Assembly (NCBI RefSeq): GCF_000827595.2
Contig: NZ_LN776199.1
Span: 1-32,804, forward strand
Source: Necropsobacter massiliensis
Lineage (GTDB): Bacteria > Pseudomonadota > Gammaproteobacteria > Enterobacterales > Pasteurellaceae
Length of the DNA stretch: 32,804 nucleotides
Reading direction: 5' to 3'
The notes beneath the pieces were generated by a model. It was not told the DNA's origin and did no database searches. It worked only from the letters and a program-made list of their open reading frames with translations. The translations under genes were made by a program, and so were the position numbers. Positions 8,412 through 18,273 of this stretch are shown here, piece after piece. Position 1 is the first letter of the stretch. Each line of letters opens with the position of its first letter.

Positions 8412-9356
8412 ATGCTGCCAAAAACCGTTTCTTTTCAAGATATTGTTGCCTTAAGCGATGCCATGCGGGCGGTGATCCATAAGGCGAAAAAATTCGCTGC
8501 ACTGGATGCGCCACTTCTGATTCAGGGCGAAACTGGGACAGGCAAGGATCTGATCGCCAAAGCCTGTCATCATCTCAGTGCCCGTCGCACCAATAAGTTT
8601 ATTGCGGTAAACTGCGCCGGACTGCCCGATGCCGATGCGGAAAGTGAAATGTTCGGGCGTTCGGATAAAGACAAGGACAGCATCGGATTTTTTGAATATG
8701 CGGACGGCGGCACGGTGTTGCTGGACAGTGTGGCGGAATTGCCGCTCAGTTTACAGGCGAAATTGCTGCGTTTTCTGAATGACGGCACTTTTCGCCGGGT
8801 TGGCGAGGAAAAAGAGCATTACGCTGATGTGCGCGTTATCTGTACTTCGCAAGTGCCTTTGCAGCATTATGCGGATGAAGGCAAAATGCGCGAAGACCTG
8901 TTTCACCGTCTCAATGTGCTGACGTTGGATATTCCCCCACTGCGTGAACGAGTAGCGGATATCCGACCGCTCACTGAGATTTTTCTGTCCCAAATCAGTG
9001 CTCAGTTGAATATTGCCATACCGCATTTCGATGAGAAATTTATCACTTATTTATGCCGTTATCCTTGGCCGGGCAATGTGCGTGAATTGTACAATGCCTT
9101 ATATCGCGCCTGTTGCTTGGTGCAGGATAATCAACTGTCGATTGCTGGATTGGATTTAATTGAGCAGGAAATGTTGCCGCTCAATATGGAACAATTTGCC
9201 GATAAAACGCTGGAAGAAATCATGAACCGATTTGAGGCGATGATATTGCGTAAGTTTTACGCACAATATCCAAGTACGCGTAAACTTGCCGCCAGATTGG
9301 GCGTTTCTCACACGGCAATTGCCAATAAGCTGAAACAATACAGTATCGGAAAATAA
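8412..9356 (+). CDS. tyrR: Short-form transcriptional regulator TyrR
   Basis: TyrR regulates aromatic amino-acid synthesis and transport genes. This 314-aa form lacks the N-terminal ACT and PAS domains of the 513-aa E. coli protein, as in H. influenzae. The AAA+ domain has Walker A GETGTGKD (39-46). The Walker B region reads TVLLDSVAEL, with Ser106 in place of the usual Glu. The GAFTGA sigma-54 contact loop is absent, in keeping with a regulator that does not use sigma-54. The C-terminal helix-turn-helix STRKLAARLGVSHTAIANKL (about 288-307) is nearly identical to that of E. coli TyrR, which secures the assignment. GGAGAG before the ATG supports the start. Tyrosine-dependent hexamerisation may be altered by the Walker B change. 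Confidence 0.93.
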   Translation: MLPKTVSFQDIVALSDAMRAVIHKAKKFAALDAPLLIQGETGTGKDLIAKACHHLSARRTNKFIAVNCAGLPDADAESEMFGRSDKDKDSIGFFEYADGGTVLLDSVAELPLSLQAKLLRFLNDGTFRRVGEEKEHYADVRVICTSQVPLQHYADEGKMREDLFHRLNVLTLDIPPLRERVADIRPLTEIFLSQISAQLNIAIPHFDEKFITYLCRYPWPGNVRELYNALYRACCLVQDNQLSIAGLDLIEQEMLPLNMEQFADKTLEEIMNRFEAMILRKFYAQYPSTRKLAARLGVSHTAIANKLKQYSIGK

Positions 9357-9360
9357 ATGC

Positions 9361-9377
9361 GGGCGGTATTACCGCCC
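9361..9377. terminator. Hairpin between convergent tyrR and pdxT
   Basis: A 7-bp perfect stem GGGCGGT/ACCGCCC with a 3-nt loop lies between the stops of tyrR (plus) and pdxT (minus). The position suits a shared terminator. A T-tract is poor on the plus side (GTTAAGG) and modest on the minus side (GCATTTATTTT). Confidence 0.55.
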
Positions 9378-9385
9378 GTTAAGGT

Positions 9386-9982
9386 TTATGGCGCAGGCGC
9401 CTCGATCATATCCAAAAATAAACGCATGATGCCGACATCGTCGGTCAGTTCGGGGTGAAAAGAACAAGCCAGTAAATTTCCTTGTTTTGCCAGCACCGGA
9501 TTGCCGTCGAATTCTGCCAATTTTTCCACCGCACTTGAGGTTATCCGTTGAATGTAAGGGGCGCGGATGAAAACCGCCGGAAACGGCTGAGGCAGTCCTT
9601 TGACGCTCAACGGGGTCTGAAAGCTGTCCACTTGGCGCCCGAAAGCATTGCGTTGCACCAGAATATCCATTAATTGCAGATGCGCGGGTTCGCCGCCTTC
9701 AATGGTTTTGGCCAGCAAAATCATGCCAGCGCAGGTGCCGAACAGCGGTTTGCGCTGTTGTGCGAAATCACGGATTGCTCTAATAAACCCGTACTGGCGC
9801 ATTAGGCGACCGATTGCGGTGCTTTCGCCACCGGGTAAAATCAGGGCGTCTATACCAGCGAGCTGTTCGACTTTTTTAATCGCCACCGCCGTGGCGCCGA
9901 GTTGTTCAATTTGTCGCATGTGTTCCGTCACCGCACCTTGCAGTGCCAGTACGCCGATGGTATAAGCGGAATAGTCTTTCAT
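9386..9982 (-). CDS. pdxT: PLP synthase glutaminase subunit PdxT
   Basis: PdxT hydrolyses glutamine and channels ammonia to PdxS for DXP-independent pyridoxal 5'-phosphate synthesis. The 198-aa product is a class I amidotransferase of usual size. The visible active-site elements are GGES (51-54), nucleophile Cys84 in FGTCAGM, and His176/Glu178 in SFHPEL. It starts 1 nt after the pdxS stop, so subunit synthesis is coupled. A USS at 9528-9536 lies within the gene. Confidence 0.97.
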   Translation of the reverse strand: MKDYSAYTIGVLALQGAVTEHMRQIEQLGATAVAIKKVEQLAGIDALILPGGESTAIGRLMRQYGFIRAIRDFAQQRKPLFGTCAGMILLAKTIEGGEPAHLQLMDILVQRNAFGRQVDSFQTPLSVKGLPQPFPAVFIRAPYIQRITSSAVEKLAEFDGNPVLAKQGNLLACSFHPELTDDVGIMRLFLDMIEAPAP

Positions 9983-9983
9983 T

Positions 9984-10871
9984 TTACCAACCGCGATCCT
10001 GCATTCTCTCTGCTGGCGCCAACCGGCTGATTTCCAACCCTTTCATCGGTGCGCCTAGTTGTTCTGACAGACGGGCGATTAGATCGTAATCCTGATAATG
10101 GGTAGTGGCCTGTACGATGGCTTTAGCGAATGTTTCCGGATTTTCCGCTTTAAAAATGCCGGAGCCGACAAAAACGCCATCCGCCCCGAGTTCCATCATA
10201 AGTGCCGCATCAGCCGGTGTGGCGACACCGCCAGCGGCAAAGTTAACGACTGGTAATTTGCCTAATGATTTGATTTGCAGTAATAATTCAAAGGGCGCGC
10301 CGAGGTTTTTTGCTTCCGTCATTAATTCGTCATGGCTCATGGCGACGACTTTGCGCACCTGTGCGTTCACTTTACGCATATGGCGTACCGCTTCGACGAT
10401 ATTGCCGGTGCCGGGTTCGCCTTTGGTACGTAGCATTGACGCGCCCTCACCGATACGGCGTAATGCCTCGCCCAGATCGCGGCAACCGCAAACGAAAGGT
10501 ACGGTGAAGTCGCTTTTTAACAAATGAAATTCTTCATCGGCAGGGGTCAGCACTTCACTTTCATCAATATAATCCACGCCCATGGATTCCAGCACGCGGG
10601 CTTCGGTAATATGACCGATACGTGCTTTTGCCATGACCGGAATGGATACCGCCGCCATCACTTGTTTAACGATTTTCGGATTTGCCATGCGCGCCACCCC
10701 GCCAGCTGCACGAATATCGGACGGAACCCGTTCCAGCGCCATCACCGCTACCGCACCCGCCGCCTCGGCGATCCGCGCCTGCTCGGCATTGACGACATCC
10801 ATAATCACGCCGCCTTTTTGCATTTGCGCCATGCCGCGTTTCACTGTTTCGGAACCGAATATTGTTGACAT
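9984..10871 (-). CDS. pdxS: PLP synthase catalytic subunit PdxS
   Basis: PdxS condenses ribose 5-phosphate, glyceraldehyde 3-phosphate and PdxT-derived ammonia to pyridoxal 5'-phosphate as a (beta/alpha)8 dodecamer. The 295-aa protein has Asp25, Lys82 ([10 protein letters not shown]) and Lys150 ([11 protein letters not shown]) in the positions of the known catalytic residues. An AAGGAG Shine-Dalgarno precedes the ATG. The gene is divergent from the MocR-type regulator pdxR, the usual arrangement when PdxR activates pdxST. Confidence 0.98.
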   Translation of the reverse strand: MSTIFGSETVKRGMAQMQKGGVIMDVVNAEQARIAEAAGAVAVMALERVPSDIRAAGGVARMANPKIVKQVMAAVSIPVMAKARIGHITEARVLESMGVDYIDESEVLTPADEEFHLLKSDFTVPFVCGCRDLGEALRRIGEGASMLRTKGEPGTGNIVEAVRHMRKVNAQVRKVVAMSHDELMTEAKNLGAPFELLLQIKSLGKLPVVNFAAGGVATPADAALMMELGADGVFVGSGIFKAENPETFAKAIVQATTHYQDYDLIARLSEQLGAPMKGLEISRLAPAERMQDRGW

Positions 10872-10972
10872 TGTTTTCTCCTTATGTTGTTTGCATTCAT
10901 GAGTCGTTGCGTATTCTGGGTGAGTTCAGGTATGATTGAAAGTGTCAGAATTAAATGAGTTAATGGGGTCAG
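10872..10972. promoter_or_regulatory. pdxS / pdxR divergent control region with RTGAGTY repeats
   Basis: This 101-bp region must contain promoters for both divergent genes. Three direct copies of a 7-mer fitting RTGAGTY occur at 10899 (ATGAGTC), 10920 (GTGAGTT) and 10955 (ATGAGTT). Direct repeats in the intergenic space are how several MocR/PdxR regulators recognise pdxST promoters, so these are candidate operators. The spacing (21 and 35 nt) is uneven, and a 7-mer can recur by chance. Confidence 0.4.
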
Positions 10973-12376
10973 ATGAAGAAATTAAGTTATCGGCTAAGCA
11001 AAACGCTGGATACACCCTTATATTTACAGCTGTATCAGCAAATCAAGCAAGCGATTTGCCGGCAGGAATTAACCTTCGGCGAGCGCCTGCCGTCAAAGGA
11101 ACAGCTCAAGGAATATCTGCAAATCAGTCGCAATACGGTGGAAAGCGCCTATCAACAATTGATGGCGGAAGGTTATATTCAGTCACAGCCGAGAAAAGGT
11201 TTCTTTGTGTGTTTTCAGGCGGAACTGGAATTTAATCCGCAAAAACGGGCAAAAAAATCACCGCACTTTGCGCCGCTGCCGGCGGCACGCTTTGACTTTA
11301 ATCCGAACAGCATCGATACCCGTCATTTCCCGCTGCAAAGTTGGAAAAAGTGCGGTCGTTATTGTTACACTTTTCAGCGTCGGGAGCTGTTAAGTCTGGG
11401 TGATAAACAGGGCGATCCTGAATTGCGCGCGGCAATTGCCGATTACCTTTCCGCTTCACGCGGCGTGCATTGCTCGGCGCAGCAGATTGTCATCGGCGCC
11501 GGTGTGGAAAGTTGTTTGCAGCAGCTGATTTTGCTGTTTAACCAACGTTATCCGCAGGCGCATTTTAGTTATGCGATGGAAAATTATGGCTATACTAAAG
11601 TGGAAAAATTATTGCGCCTTTATGGCAAAAACGTGGTGAAACTGCCCATTAGCGCCGCAGAACAGCCGCTGGATTTTTCCTTTTTATCACGCCATAACGT
11701 TAATGTGGCTTATGTGACTCCCTCGCATTTGTATCCGTTCGGTCAGGTGCTGTCTATCAGCCAGCGTCAGCAGTTGCTGGAATGGGCGCGGGCGCGGCAA
11801 GACCGCTATATTATTGAAGATGATTATGACAGCGAATTCCGCTATAAAGGCAAGCCGATTCCTTCGCTGCAAAGTTTGGATTTCGGCGATAAAGTGATTT
11901 ATCTCGGTTCTTTTTCTAAACTGCTCATGCCGGCGCTGCGCATCAGTTTTATGGTGTTGCCGAAAGGGCTGTTGGCGGATTATGCAAAACATTGCGATTT
12001 TTTTCATGCCTCCGTCTCCCGCTTTGAACAGCAGCGATTGGCTGAATTTATGCGGCAGGGCGAATTTGAGCGGCATATTCATCGAATGCGCAAACGCTAT
12101 CGTAAAAAAATGGAGCTGCTGTGCGCTTTGCTGGCGCCTTATAAAGACCAAATCCGCTATTACGGCGAACATTCTGGCTTTTATCTGCTACTGGAATTGC
12201 TGCACGCATCTCGCACTTCGGTGGAATTAAGCGCATTGGCACAGCAGCGGGAGATTAAACTGTATCCGGTGGAATATGAAAATAAATGCTTGTTTTCTAT
12301 GGGATTCGGTGATTTAACCGAGCAGCAGCTGGAAAGTGCGGTAGAGATTTTACTTGATATTTGGCAAATAACCTGA
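10973..12376 (+). CDS. pdxR: MocR/PdxR-type transcriptional activator of PLP synthesis
   Basis: This is a 467-aa GntR-family regulator of the MocR subclass: an N-terminal winged helix (about 15-80, with SRNTVESAYQQLMAEGYI) joined to a fold-type I aminotransferase domain. Typical elements are EDDYDSEFRY (282-291) and the PLP-binding Lys316 in GSFSKLLMPALR. PLP bound to this domain normally signals vitamin status. Divergence from pdxST strongly suggests it activates that operon when PLP is low. GGGG just before the ATG at 10973 can serve as ribosome-binding site. Three USSs are inside (11260, 11348, 12334) and a fourth sits at the stop. Specific function is inferred from context, as MocR proteins vary in target. 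Confidence 0.85.
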   Translation: MKKLSYRLSKTLDTPLYLQLYQQIKQAICRQELTFGERLPSKEQLKEYLQISRNTVESAYQQLMAEGYIQSQPRKGFFVCFQAELEFNPQKRAKKSPHFAPLPAARFDFNPNSIDTRHFPLQSWKKCGRYCYTFQRRELLSLGDKQGDPELRAAIADYLSASRGVHCSAQQIVIGAGVESCLQQLILLFNQRYPQAHFSYAMENYGYTKVEKLLRLYGKNVVKLPISAAEQPLDFSFLSRHNVNVAYVTPSHLYPFGQVLSISQRQQLLEWARARQDRYIIEDDYDSEFRYKGKPIPSLQSLDFGDKVIYLGSFSKLLMPALRISFMVLPKGLLADYAKHCDFFHASVSRFEQQRLAEFMRQGEFERHIHRMRKRYRKKMELLCALLAPYKDQIRYYGEHSGFYLLLELLHASRTSVELSALAQQREIKLYPVEYENKCLFSMGFGDLTEQQLESAVEILLDIWQIT

Positions 12377-12394
12377 CCGCACTTAAACAACATG

Positions 12395-13774
12395 TTACGA
12401 CGTTTGCTTGTTTTGCTGCTGCGCCAGAAACGGAAAGCGCTTGATTAATTTCCGCCATGCCAGTTGCGCAATCCGAATATGCAATATAAATTCTCCTTGT
12501 TCGCCGATTTGTTCGCGGCATACGCAATTTTGCTGATAAAGCAAATGGCGTATTTTACCCGCTTGCGCTGGCAGCATCAGGCGCAGGCGCAATATTTCAT
12601 TACTCAAACATTGGGCTATCGCTTCGACTAATAAATCCAGTCCCTGTTTGTGCCGAGCGGAAAGATACACGGCGATCGGTTTATGCTGTGCGTCATATTC
12701 GATATGCGGGGCAACCTCGTCGAGCTCATCAATTTTGTTATATACGGCTAACACCGGGACATCTTCAGCCTGAATCTCCGCCAGCACATGCTTGACCGCC
12801 TGAATATTTTCCGATTGCCGCGCATCGGAACAATCAATGACGTGTAGCAACAGATTGGCTTGCGCGGTTTCCTGTAGGGTGGATTTAAACGCCGCAATCA
12901 GATCATGGGGCAGCTCGCGGATAAAACCGACGGTATCCGCCACAATAGTGGTGCCGACATCTTGAATTTGCAAGCGTCGTAAGGTGGGATCCAGCGTGGC
13001 GAACAGCTGATCGGCGGCATACACCTGTGCCTGCGTCAGCGCATTAAATAAGGTGGATTTGCCTGCATTGGTATAGCCGACCAATGAAATGGTGGGAATC
13101 GCCGCTTTTTGTCGGGTCTGACGGTTTTGACCGCGCTGTTTGGTGACTTTCTCCAGCCGGTTTTGCAGTTGGGCGATACGCACTTTAATCAGACGGCGAT
13201 CGGTTTCCAGCTGGGTTTCGCCGGGACCGCGCAATCCGACTGCGCCTTTTTGCTGATCAAGCCCGGTTTTGCGCCGTATTAAACGGCTGGACAAATGTTT
13301 TAATTGCGCCAGTTCCACTTGCAGCTTGCCTTCGTGCGAGCGGGCGCGCTGGGCAAAAATATCTAAAATCAGCCCGGTTCTATCCACTACGCGGCATTGG
13401 CAAATGCTCTCCAGATTGCGGGTTTGGGCCGGTGTCAGACTGTGATTTACCAGCACAACATCTGCATTCAGGGTTTTTACTGCTGCGGCGATTTGTTCCG
13501 CCTTGCCTTGACCGATAAAATATTTTGCCTGCGGCGTGCTACGCGAAGTTGTAAAGGTTGACAGAATATTGACATTGGCGGCATGCGCCAATTGACAGAA
13601 TTCCTGTAAATCCTCGCTATTTTTCTGTTGCCCGAAAAAGACTTGTACAACTACCGCGTTGTCAACGACAGGTTGAAACGGCGCGACGGATTGAGAGGAA
13701 TGAGAAAGTGCGGTAGAAATTTCCGGAAAATCTACCGCACTTAGTGAAATATCAGATTGTTTTACGTCGTTCAA
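12395..13774 (-). CDS. hflX: Ribosome-associated GTPase HflX
   Basis: HflX splits stalled or heat-damaged 70S ribosomes using GTP. The 459-aa product contains the HflX N-terminal domain, the coiled segment with [16 protein letters not shown], and a G domain with G1 GYTNAGKS (233-240), DTVGF (280-284) and NKID (346-349). It is about 33 residues longer at the N-terminus than E. coli HflX (426 aa). The extra piece is encoded over a USS inverted pair (13706-13742), read as LSAV and STAL. No later ATG, GTG or TTG precedes the conserved region, so the ATG two bases after the hfq stop is retained. No hflK/hflC follow here, unlike in enterobacteria. Confidence 0.95.
   Translation of the reverse strand: MNDVKQSDISLSAVDFPEISTALSHSSQSVAPFQPVVDNAVVVQVFFGQQKNSEDLQEFCQLAHAANVNILSTFTTSRSTPQAKYFIGQGKAEQIAAAVKTLNADVVLVNHSLTPAQTRNLESICQCRVVDRTGLILDIFAQRARSHEGKLQVELAQLKHLSSRLIRRKTGLDQQKGAVGLRGPGETQLETDRRLIKVRIAQLQNRLEKVTKQRGQNRQTRQKAAIPTISLVGYTNAGKSTLFNALTQAQVYAADQLFATLDPTLRRLQIQDVGTTIVADTVGFIRELPHDLIAAFKSTLQETAQANLLLHVIDCSDARQSENIQAVKHVLAEIQAEDVPVLAVYNKIDELDEVAPHIEYDAQHKPIAVYLSARHKQGLDLLVEAIAQCLSNEILRLRLMLPAQAGKIRHLLYQQNCVCREQIGEQGEFILHIRIAQLAWRKLIKRFPFLAQQQNKQTS
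13706..13742. repeat. Inverted USS pair inside the hflX N-terminal coding region
   Basis: AAGTGCGGTAGA (13706-13717) and its exact complement TCTACCGCACTT (13731-13742) form a 12-bp stem around 13 nt that itself contains the palindrome TTCCGGAA. There is no T-tract. In the transcript of hfq-hflX it would fold about 33-70 nt inside hflX. Confidence 0.9.
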
Positions 13775-13776
13775 AA

Positions 13777-14073
13777 TTACTCGGCTTGTTCTTCCGTGCC
13801 GCTTTCGGCCGGGGTTTCCTGCACGCTGCTGTGATGTTGCTGCTGTTGCGCTTGATTGTTATGGTGCGAAACAGAACGCGCCGGTACCACAGTTGAAATA
13901 GCGTGCTTATACACCATTTGATTAACGGTATTTTTTAATAAAATTACAAACTGATCAAAGGATTCAATTTGACCTTGCAGTTTGATGCCGTTAACCAAAT
14001 AAATTGAGACGGGAATTCGCTCACGACGTAATGCATTCAAATAAGGATCTTGTAATGATTGTCCTTTTGCCAT
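13777..14073 (-). CDS. hfq: RNA chaperone Hfq
   Basis: Hfq is the hexameric Sm-like chaperone that loads small RNAs on mRNAs. The 98-aa product has a canonical Sm core ([20 protein letters not shown] at the start, YKHAIST in Sm2) followed by a His/Gln/Asn-rich tail and an acidic C-terminal tip ([13 protein letters not shown]) like those proposed to regulate RNA release. A strong AAGGAAAGG precedes the ATG. The 120-bp gap after miaA could hold its own promoter (TTGACA is seen on the minus strand near 14147-14152, but the -10 is weak). It is relevant to the candidate small RNA at 28561-28630. Confidence 0.98.
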   Translation of the reverse strand: MAKGQSLQDPYLNALRRERIPVSIYLVNGIKLQGQIESFDQFVILLKNTVNQMVYKHAISTVVPARSVSHHNNQAQQQQHHSSVQETPAESGTEEQAE

Positions 14074-14193
14074 TTTTCCTTTCCTTCTTATATTAATTAT
14101 GATTACCTAATAACACGGGGTAGCTTGGTATCCGCATCTCCTCCGGCTGTCAATATAGCAATAATCTGCGCTAATGTCACCTTTGCGGCGTAA

Positions 14194-15129
14194 TTATTTT
14201 AAGGTTTGTATGATTTGTTGTTTGGCCCGTTCAATTTGTAGGCTGTCCAGCCATTGAATCGGATGTTGCCAGCCGCGCAGCCATGTTATCTGGCGTTTGG
14301 CTAGCTGTCGGGTAGCGCAGATGCCGCGGAAAATCATTTCGTCGTAACCATAATCGCCGCGCAGATATTCCCACATTTGACGATAGCCGACGCACCGAAT
14401 GGAGGGCAAATCAGGATGCAGATCGGCACGCTGATATAATTTTTCCACTTCCTGTTGGAAGCCCTGTTCAAGCATCAGATGAAAACGGCGTTCGATGCGT
14501 TGATGCAATAGGGCGCGTTCCTGCGGGGCTATGGCAAACTGAACGATATGATAAGGCGGACTTTCGCCTTTTTGGGCGCTCAGCTCGGTCAGCGATTTTC
14601 CGCTGATATAGAAGACTTCCAAGGCGCGGTTGATTCGTTGACTGTCGTTAGGATTAATGCGCCGTGCAGCGATAGGATCGATGCTCGCCAATTCCGCATG
14701 CAGCGCATTCCAGCCTTTTTGCGCCGCGCGCGCTTCGATCTCGCGGCGTATATTTTCATCCGCGCCGGGCAGAGGAGAAAGTCCGTCGAGCAGGGCTTTA
14801 TAGTACAGCATGGTCCCGCCGACCAGCAGCGGAATACGACCTTCGGCGCTGATCTCGTGCATTTCGCGCAGCGCGTCGGTGCGAAATTGGGCGGCGGAAT
14901 AACTTTCGCTCGGATCTTTTATATTAATCAAACGGTGCGGGGCAAGCGCCAATTCTTCGGCGCCAGGCTTAGCGGTGCCAATATCCATACCTCGATAAAT
15001 CAGGGCGGAGTCCACACTGATAACGTCCACCGGTAAAATTTGGCGCAGTTTAATTGCCAGCTCGGTTTTACCCGATGCGGTCGGTCCCATTAAGAAGATG
15101 GCGCGGGGTTTTGCAGCATGCTGAGTCAT
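14194..15129 (-). CDS. miaA: tRNA dimethylallyltransferase MiaA
   Basis: MiaA prenylates A37 of tRNAs that read UNN codons. The 311-aa protein has Walker A GPTASGKT (15-22), the general-base region [20 protein letters not shown] and the conserved [17 protein letters not shown] segment. The start overlaps the mutL stop by 4 nt. Gene order mutL-miaA-hfq-hflX is the same as in E. coli. Confidence 0.97.
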   Translation of the reverse strand: MTQHAAKPRAIFLMGPTASGKTELAIKLRQILPVDVISVDSALIYRGMDIGTAKPGAEELALAPHRLINIKDPSESYSAAQFRTDALREMHEISAEGRIPLLVGGTMLYYKALLDGLSPLPGADENIRREIEARAAQKGWNALHAELASIDPIAARRINPNDSQRINRALEVFYISGKSLTELSAQKGESPPYHIVQFAIAPQERALLHQRIERRFHLMLEQGFQQEVEKLYQRADLHPDLPSIRCVGYRQMWEYLRGDYGYDEMIFRGICATRQLAKRQITWLRGWQHPIQWLDSLQIERAKQQIIQTLK

Positions 15130-16976
15130 GAAATTTTATCCAGATAAATTCGCCAGTCAATCCGGGTCAGCAGGGATTGCAGACGAATTTCCTTTTGTTG
15201 GTTAATCAGTTGTTCGGTCTCGGTCAATACACTGACCGCATCGGCCAGCACGCTAATAGGCGGCAGTTCTATCTGTTGGCAAAGTGCGGTCAAAAAATGG
15301 CAAGCATCATCGATAGCACTGTCCAGCAGCGCAATCACGCATTTTTGCAGGTTTTGCCGACGCAAACAGGCAGGCACACTATGCAGACTGATACGCTGTT
15401 GTGCCAGGTTGTCGTTAAACTGAAAACCGAACTGCTGAAAATACGCTTTCTGTTGCTGCCAGTGTTGCTGTTGGAGGTTGGTTAAATGAAACATAAGCGG
15501 AATCAGCAGCGGCTGTTGCGGGCAGTTTTCGCTGCGCAGAGTTAATTGCAGTTTGGTTTGCTGTAATGTTGCCAGCGACAGCAAATAAAATTGCTCGTCT
15601 TGTTGCAACAATAACGCCTGATTTTCAATCAGTGCTAGCGTGTGCAACACGCCGGAAAGGTTTGGCAACGGCGTATTCGGGCTGTGAGTAGTGTTTGGCG
15701 CTACCGGCGTTTGAACGTTGTGTTCGTCGCTGAGCAATTCACGATAAAGTTTCTGTTCGGTTTTATTAACCGGCTGTGTGGCGGCAACATTGCGCTTAAA
15801 GTGCGGTGCAAATTGTGTGCGTTTTTCCGTACTCGGCGAGGTTGTGTCGCCGGATTGACCGAACATATTCTGTCCTGCCGCCGCGCGATTCGGTTGGTTG
15901 TGACGGCTTGACCATATTCCTGCCGGTTCGCGTACGTTGTGCGGGTGTTCCGTTGTTTCTGGTGCGGCAGCGTCGGTTTGTCCGGCAGCGAGCGCATCGC
16001 CGATCCCCTGGCAGATGAAGTCATGAATCAGGCGCGCTTGGTGAAAGCGCACTTCATGTTTGGTCGGGTGAACATTGACGTCTACTTCATGCGGATTAAT
16101 ATCGATAAACAAGACGAAAGCCGGATATTGCTCATGATTCGGATAATCGGCATAGGCTTGGCGAATGGCATGATTAATCACCTTATCCCGCACCATGCGA
16201 CCGTTGACATAACAATAATTTAAATCGTTCTGTGCACGGTTAAAGGTCGGCAATGCGACCCAGCCGGATAAATGCAGACTATCGTGTTTCCAGTCGATTT
16301 GCAGTGCCTGTTGAACAAAATCCTCACCGCAGATTGCCGCCAGCCGTTTCAGTTTTTGGGCATGATCGGCGGCGCTTCTATACTGACGAATGGATTTTCC
16401 GTTATGGCTCAAGCTGAATGCGATAGCAGGTTTTGCCAACGCGATACGGCGAATCACTTCATCAATATGAGCGAATTCGGTTTTATCGCTGCGCAGAAAT
16501 TTGCGTCGCGCGGGCGTGTTGAAAAACAGATTGGCGACTTCAACCGTACAGCCGACCGGATGCGAGGCGGGCTGAATAGTGGTTTCCATATCCCGTCCCT
16601 GTGCATACACCTGCCATGCTTCCGCTTGTTCGCGCGGGCGGGAGGTCAGGGTTAAACGGGAAACTGAGCTGATACTGGCGAGCGCTTCTCCGCGAAAACC
16701 GAGACTTAAGATCGCCTCTAAATCTTCAATGCTGGCGATTTTGCTGGTGGCGTGGCGGGCAAGGGCAAGGGCGATGTCTTGTTTTGCAATACCGACACCG
16801 TTATCGCGCACGCGGATAAGCCCGGCGCCGCCTTGTTCAATATCGATTTGAATTCGGGTTGCGCCGGCATCGAGGCTGTTTTCCACCAGTTCTTTCACCA
16901 CCGAAGCGGGGCGTTCCACCACTTCGCCAGCGGCGATCTGGTTGGCAAGTTGCGGTGGCAGAATCTGAATTGCCAT
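15126..16976 (-). CDS. mutL: DNA mismatch repair protein MutL
   Basis: MutL couples MutS mismatch recognition to MutH and UvrD. The 616-aa product has the GHKL ATPase with Glu29, Asn33 and Asp58 (RVRDNGVGI), the [13 protein letters not shown] lid region and a Gln/Asn/Thr-rich linker (about 345-435). The C-terminal dimerisation domain lacks a DQHA(X)2E(X)4E endonuclease motif, as expected for a MutH-dependent MutL. Two USSs (15282 and 15799) lie in the gene. It is 8 nt downstream of amiB. Confidence 0.96.
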   Translation of the reverse strand: MAIQILPPQLANQIAAGEVVERPASVVKELVENSLDAGATRIQIDIEQGGAGLIRVRDNGVGIAKQDIALALARHATSKIASIEDLEAILSLGFRGEALASISSVSRLTLTSRPREQAEAWQVYAQGRDMETTIQPASHPVGCTVEVANLFFNTPARRKFLRSDKTEFAHIDEVIRRIALAKPAIAFSLSHNGKSIRQYRSAADHAQKLKRLAAICGEDFVQQALQIDWKHDSLHLSGWVALPTFNRAQNDLNYCYVNGRMVRDKVINHAIRQAYADYPNHEQYPAFVLFIDINPHEVDVNVHPTKHEVRFHQARLIHDFICQGIGDALAAGQTDAAAPETTEHPHNVREPAGIWSSRHNQPNRAAAGQNMFGQSGDTTSPSTEKRTQFAPHFKRNVAATQPVNKTEQKLYRELLSDEHNVQTPVAPNTTHSPNTPLPNLSGVLHTLALIENQALLLQQDEQFYLLSLATLQQTKLQLTLRSENCPQQPLLIPLMFHLTNLQQQHWQQQKAYFQQFGFQFNDNLAQQRISLHSVPACLRRQNLQKCVIALLDSAIDDACHFLTALCQQIELPPISVLADAVSVLTETEQLINQQKEIRLQSLLTRIDWRIYLDKIS

Positions 16977-16984
16977 AGCTTATC

Positions 16985-18259
16985 CTATTCTCGTAACTGA
17001 ATTTTCTGCCCGGTGCGAACCTTACCGTCGTTTAATTTCGGATTGAGTTTCAGTAATGTTTTCACCGGAATATGATATTCGCGGGAAATGGCATACAGTG
17101 TCTGATTTTTCTCAACGGTATGATATTTAGGGATATTGTTTCCCGCTTTGGTTTTGTTTGCGCGAGTGTTATTATCCGGTATTGCCTGTACGACTTTGGC
17201 TTGTTTGTTGGTTTTGCCGTCGGCTTTTGCTTTTTGCCCGTCTTTGCTTGATTTTGTGCTGCGCGCGCTGTTTTTGCCGTTATCAGGAATTTTGATCGTC
17301 TCGCCAATCCACAGTTCACGGCGTTTTAATTTATTTAAGGCGATGATTTCATCCATCTTCACCCCGTATTTAGCCGCCAATCCGACTAAGGTTTCACCGG
17401 ATTTGACTTTATGCCGAATACCGCTGTCGCTCACATTGTCCGCTTTTTTACTATCCCGCACGACGGCGCGTTCTCTGCCGTTGCTGTCGGCTTTGATATT
17501 ATGGCGACGATAGTAAACCAGACTTTCGTAAATCACTCGAGCGATCTGTTTGCGGTATGCCGCCGAGTTCAGTTTGCGTTCTTCCTCCGGATTGGATAAA
17601 AAACCGGTTTCCACCAGAATAGACGGAATATCCGGCGAGCGCAATACGCCCAGACTGGCATGCTGCGGCGTGGTGCGGCTTAAGCGGGTAATCTGCGAAA
17701 AGCGGCGTAACACGATGGCGCCTAATTCGTAGCCCACACGTTGACTGTGACCGAATTGCAGATCCAACACCGTTTGATCCAGATACTTTTCATTATGCGA
17801 AGCCAGCACCGAGCCGGCACCGCCGAGCAGCTCGGAACGTTTTTCATGATCTTCCAGCCATTGTCCCATTTCACTGTTTGCCCGCCGATTGGATAACACC
17901 CATACCGACGCTCCGCGCAGACCAGGTGAAGCCGATGAATCCGCATGAATGGAAACCAGATAATTGGCGCCCTGTTTACGGGCGATTTCCGAGCGCTGCG
18001 GCACGGAAATATAATAATCGCCGTTGCGGGTCAGTACCCCGCGAAAGTTCGGATCTCTATCCAGCAGCGCTTTCAGCTCTTTTGCGACGGAAAGTGTTAC
18101 GTTTTTTTCATAAATGTTCAGATTACGTCCGATGGCACCGGGATCTTTCCCGCCATGCCCGGGGTCAATGGCAATTGTCCACACCTCGGCGAACGCGGTC
18201 GGCGCAAGGCAAAACAAGGCAAAAGCGGAAGTCAGGATAAAACGGTATATTTTTCTCAT
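16985..18259 (-). CDS. amiB: N-acetylmuramoyl-L-alanine amidase AmiB
   Basis: AmiB is a periplasmic zinc amidase that cleaves septal peptidoglycan during cell separation. Its 424 residues comprise a signal peptide (1-24, ending TAFA), an Amidase_3 domain with zinc ligands His35 ([12 protein letters not shown]), Glu51 and His105 (VSIHADSS) and catalytic Glu217 ([11 protein letters not shown]). Two LysM cell-wall-binding modules follow (about 282-325 and 379-422), joined by a Lys-rich linker. No strong Shine-Dalgarno is seen, so translation may be coupled to tsaE, 14 nt upstream. Confidence 0.95.
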   Translation of the reverse strand: MRKIYRFILTSAFALFCLAPTAFAEVWTIAIDPGHGGKDPGAIGRNLNIYEKNVTLSVAKELKALLDRDPNFRGVLTRNGDYYISVPQRSEIARKQGANYLVSIHADSSASPGLRGASVWVLSNRRANSEMGQWLEDHEKRSELLGGAGSVLASHNEKYLDQTVLDLQFGHSQRVGYELGAIVLRRFSQITRLSRTTPQHASLGVLRSPDIPSILVETGFLSNPEEERKLNSAAYRKQIARVIYESLVYYRRHNIKADSNGRERAVVRDSKKADNVSDSGIRHKVKSGETLVGLAAKYGVKMDEIIALNKLKRRELWIGETIKIPDNGKNSARSTKSSKDGQKAKADGKTNKQAKVVQAIPDNNTRANKTKAGNNIPKYHTVEKNQTLYAISREYHIPVKTLLKLNPKLNDGKVRTGQKIQLRE

Positions 18260-18273
18260 TGTATTTCAATAAA

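Noticed and set aside
12334-12384. USS pair at the pdxR end as a terminator
   Set aside because: The arms are only 9 bp, 33 nt apart, lie partly in the coding region and have no T-tract.
14093-14137. 14-codon minus-strand leader frame before hfq, with GGAGGAG next to its ATG
   Set aside because: The Shine-Dalgarno abuts the ATG with too little spacing, and no attenuator structure follows.
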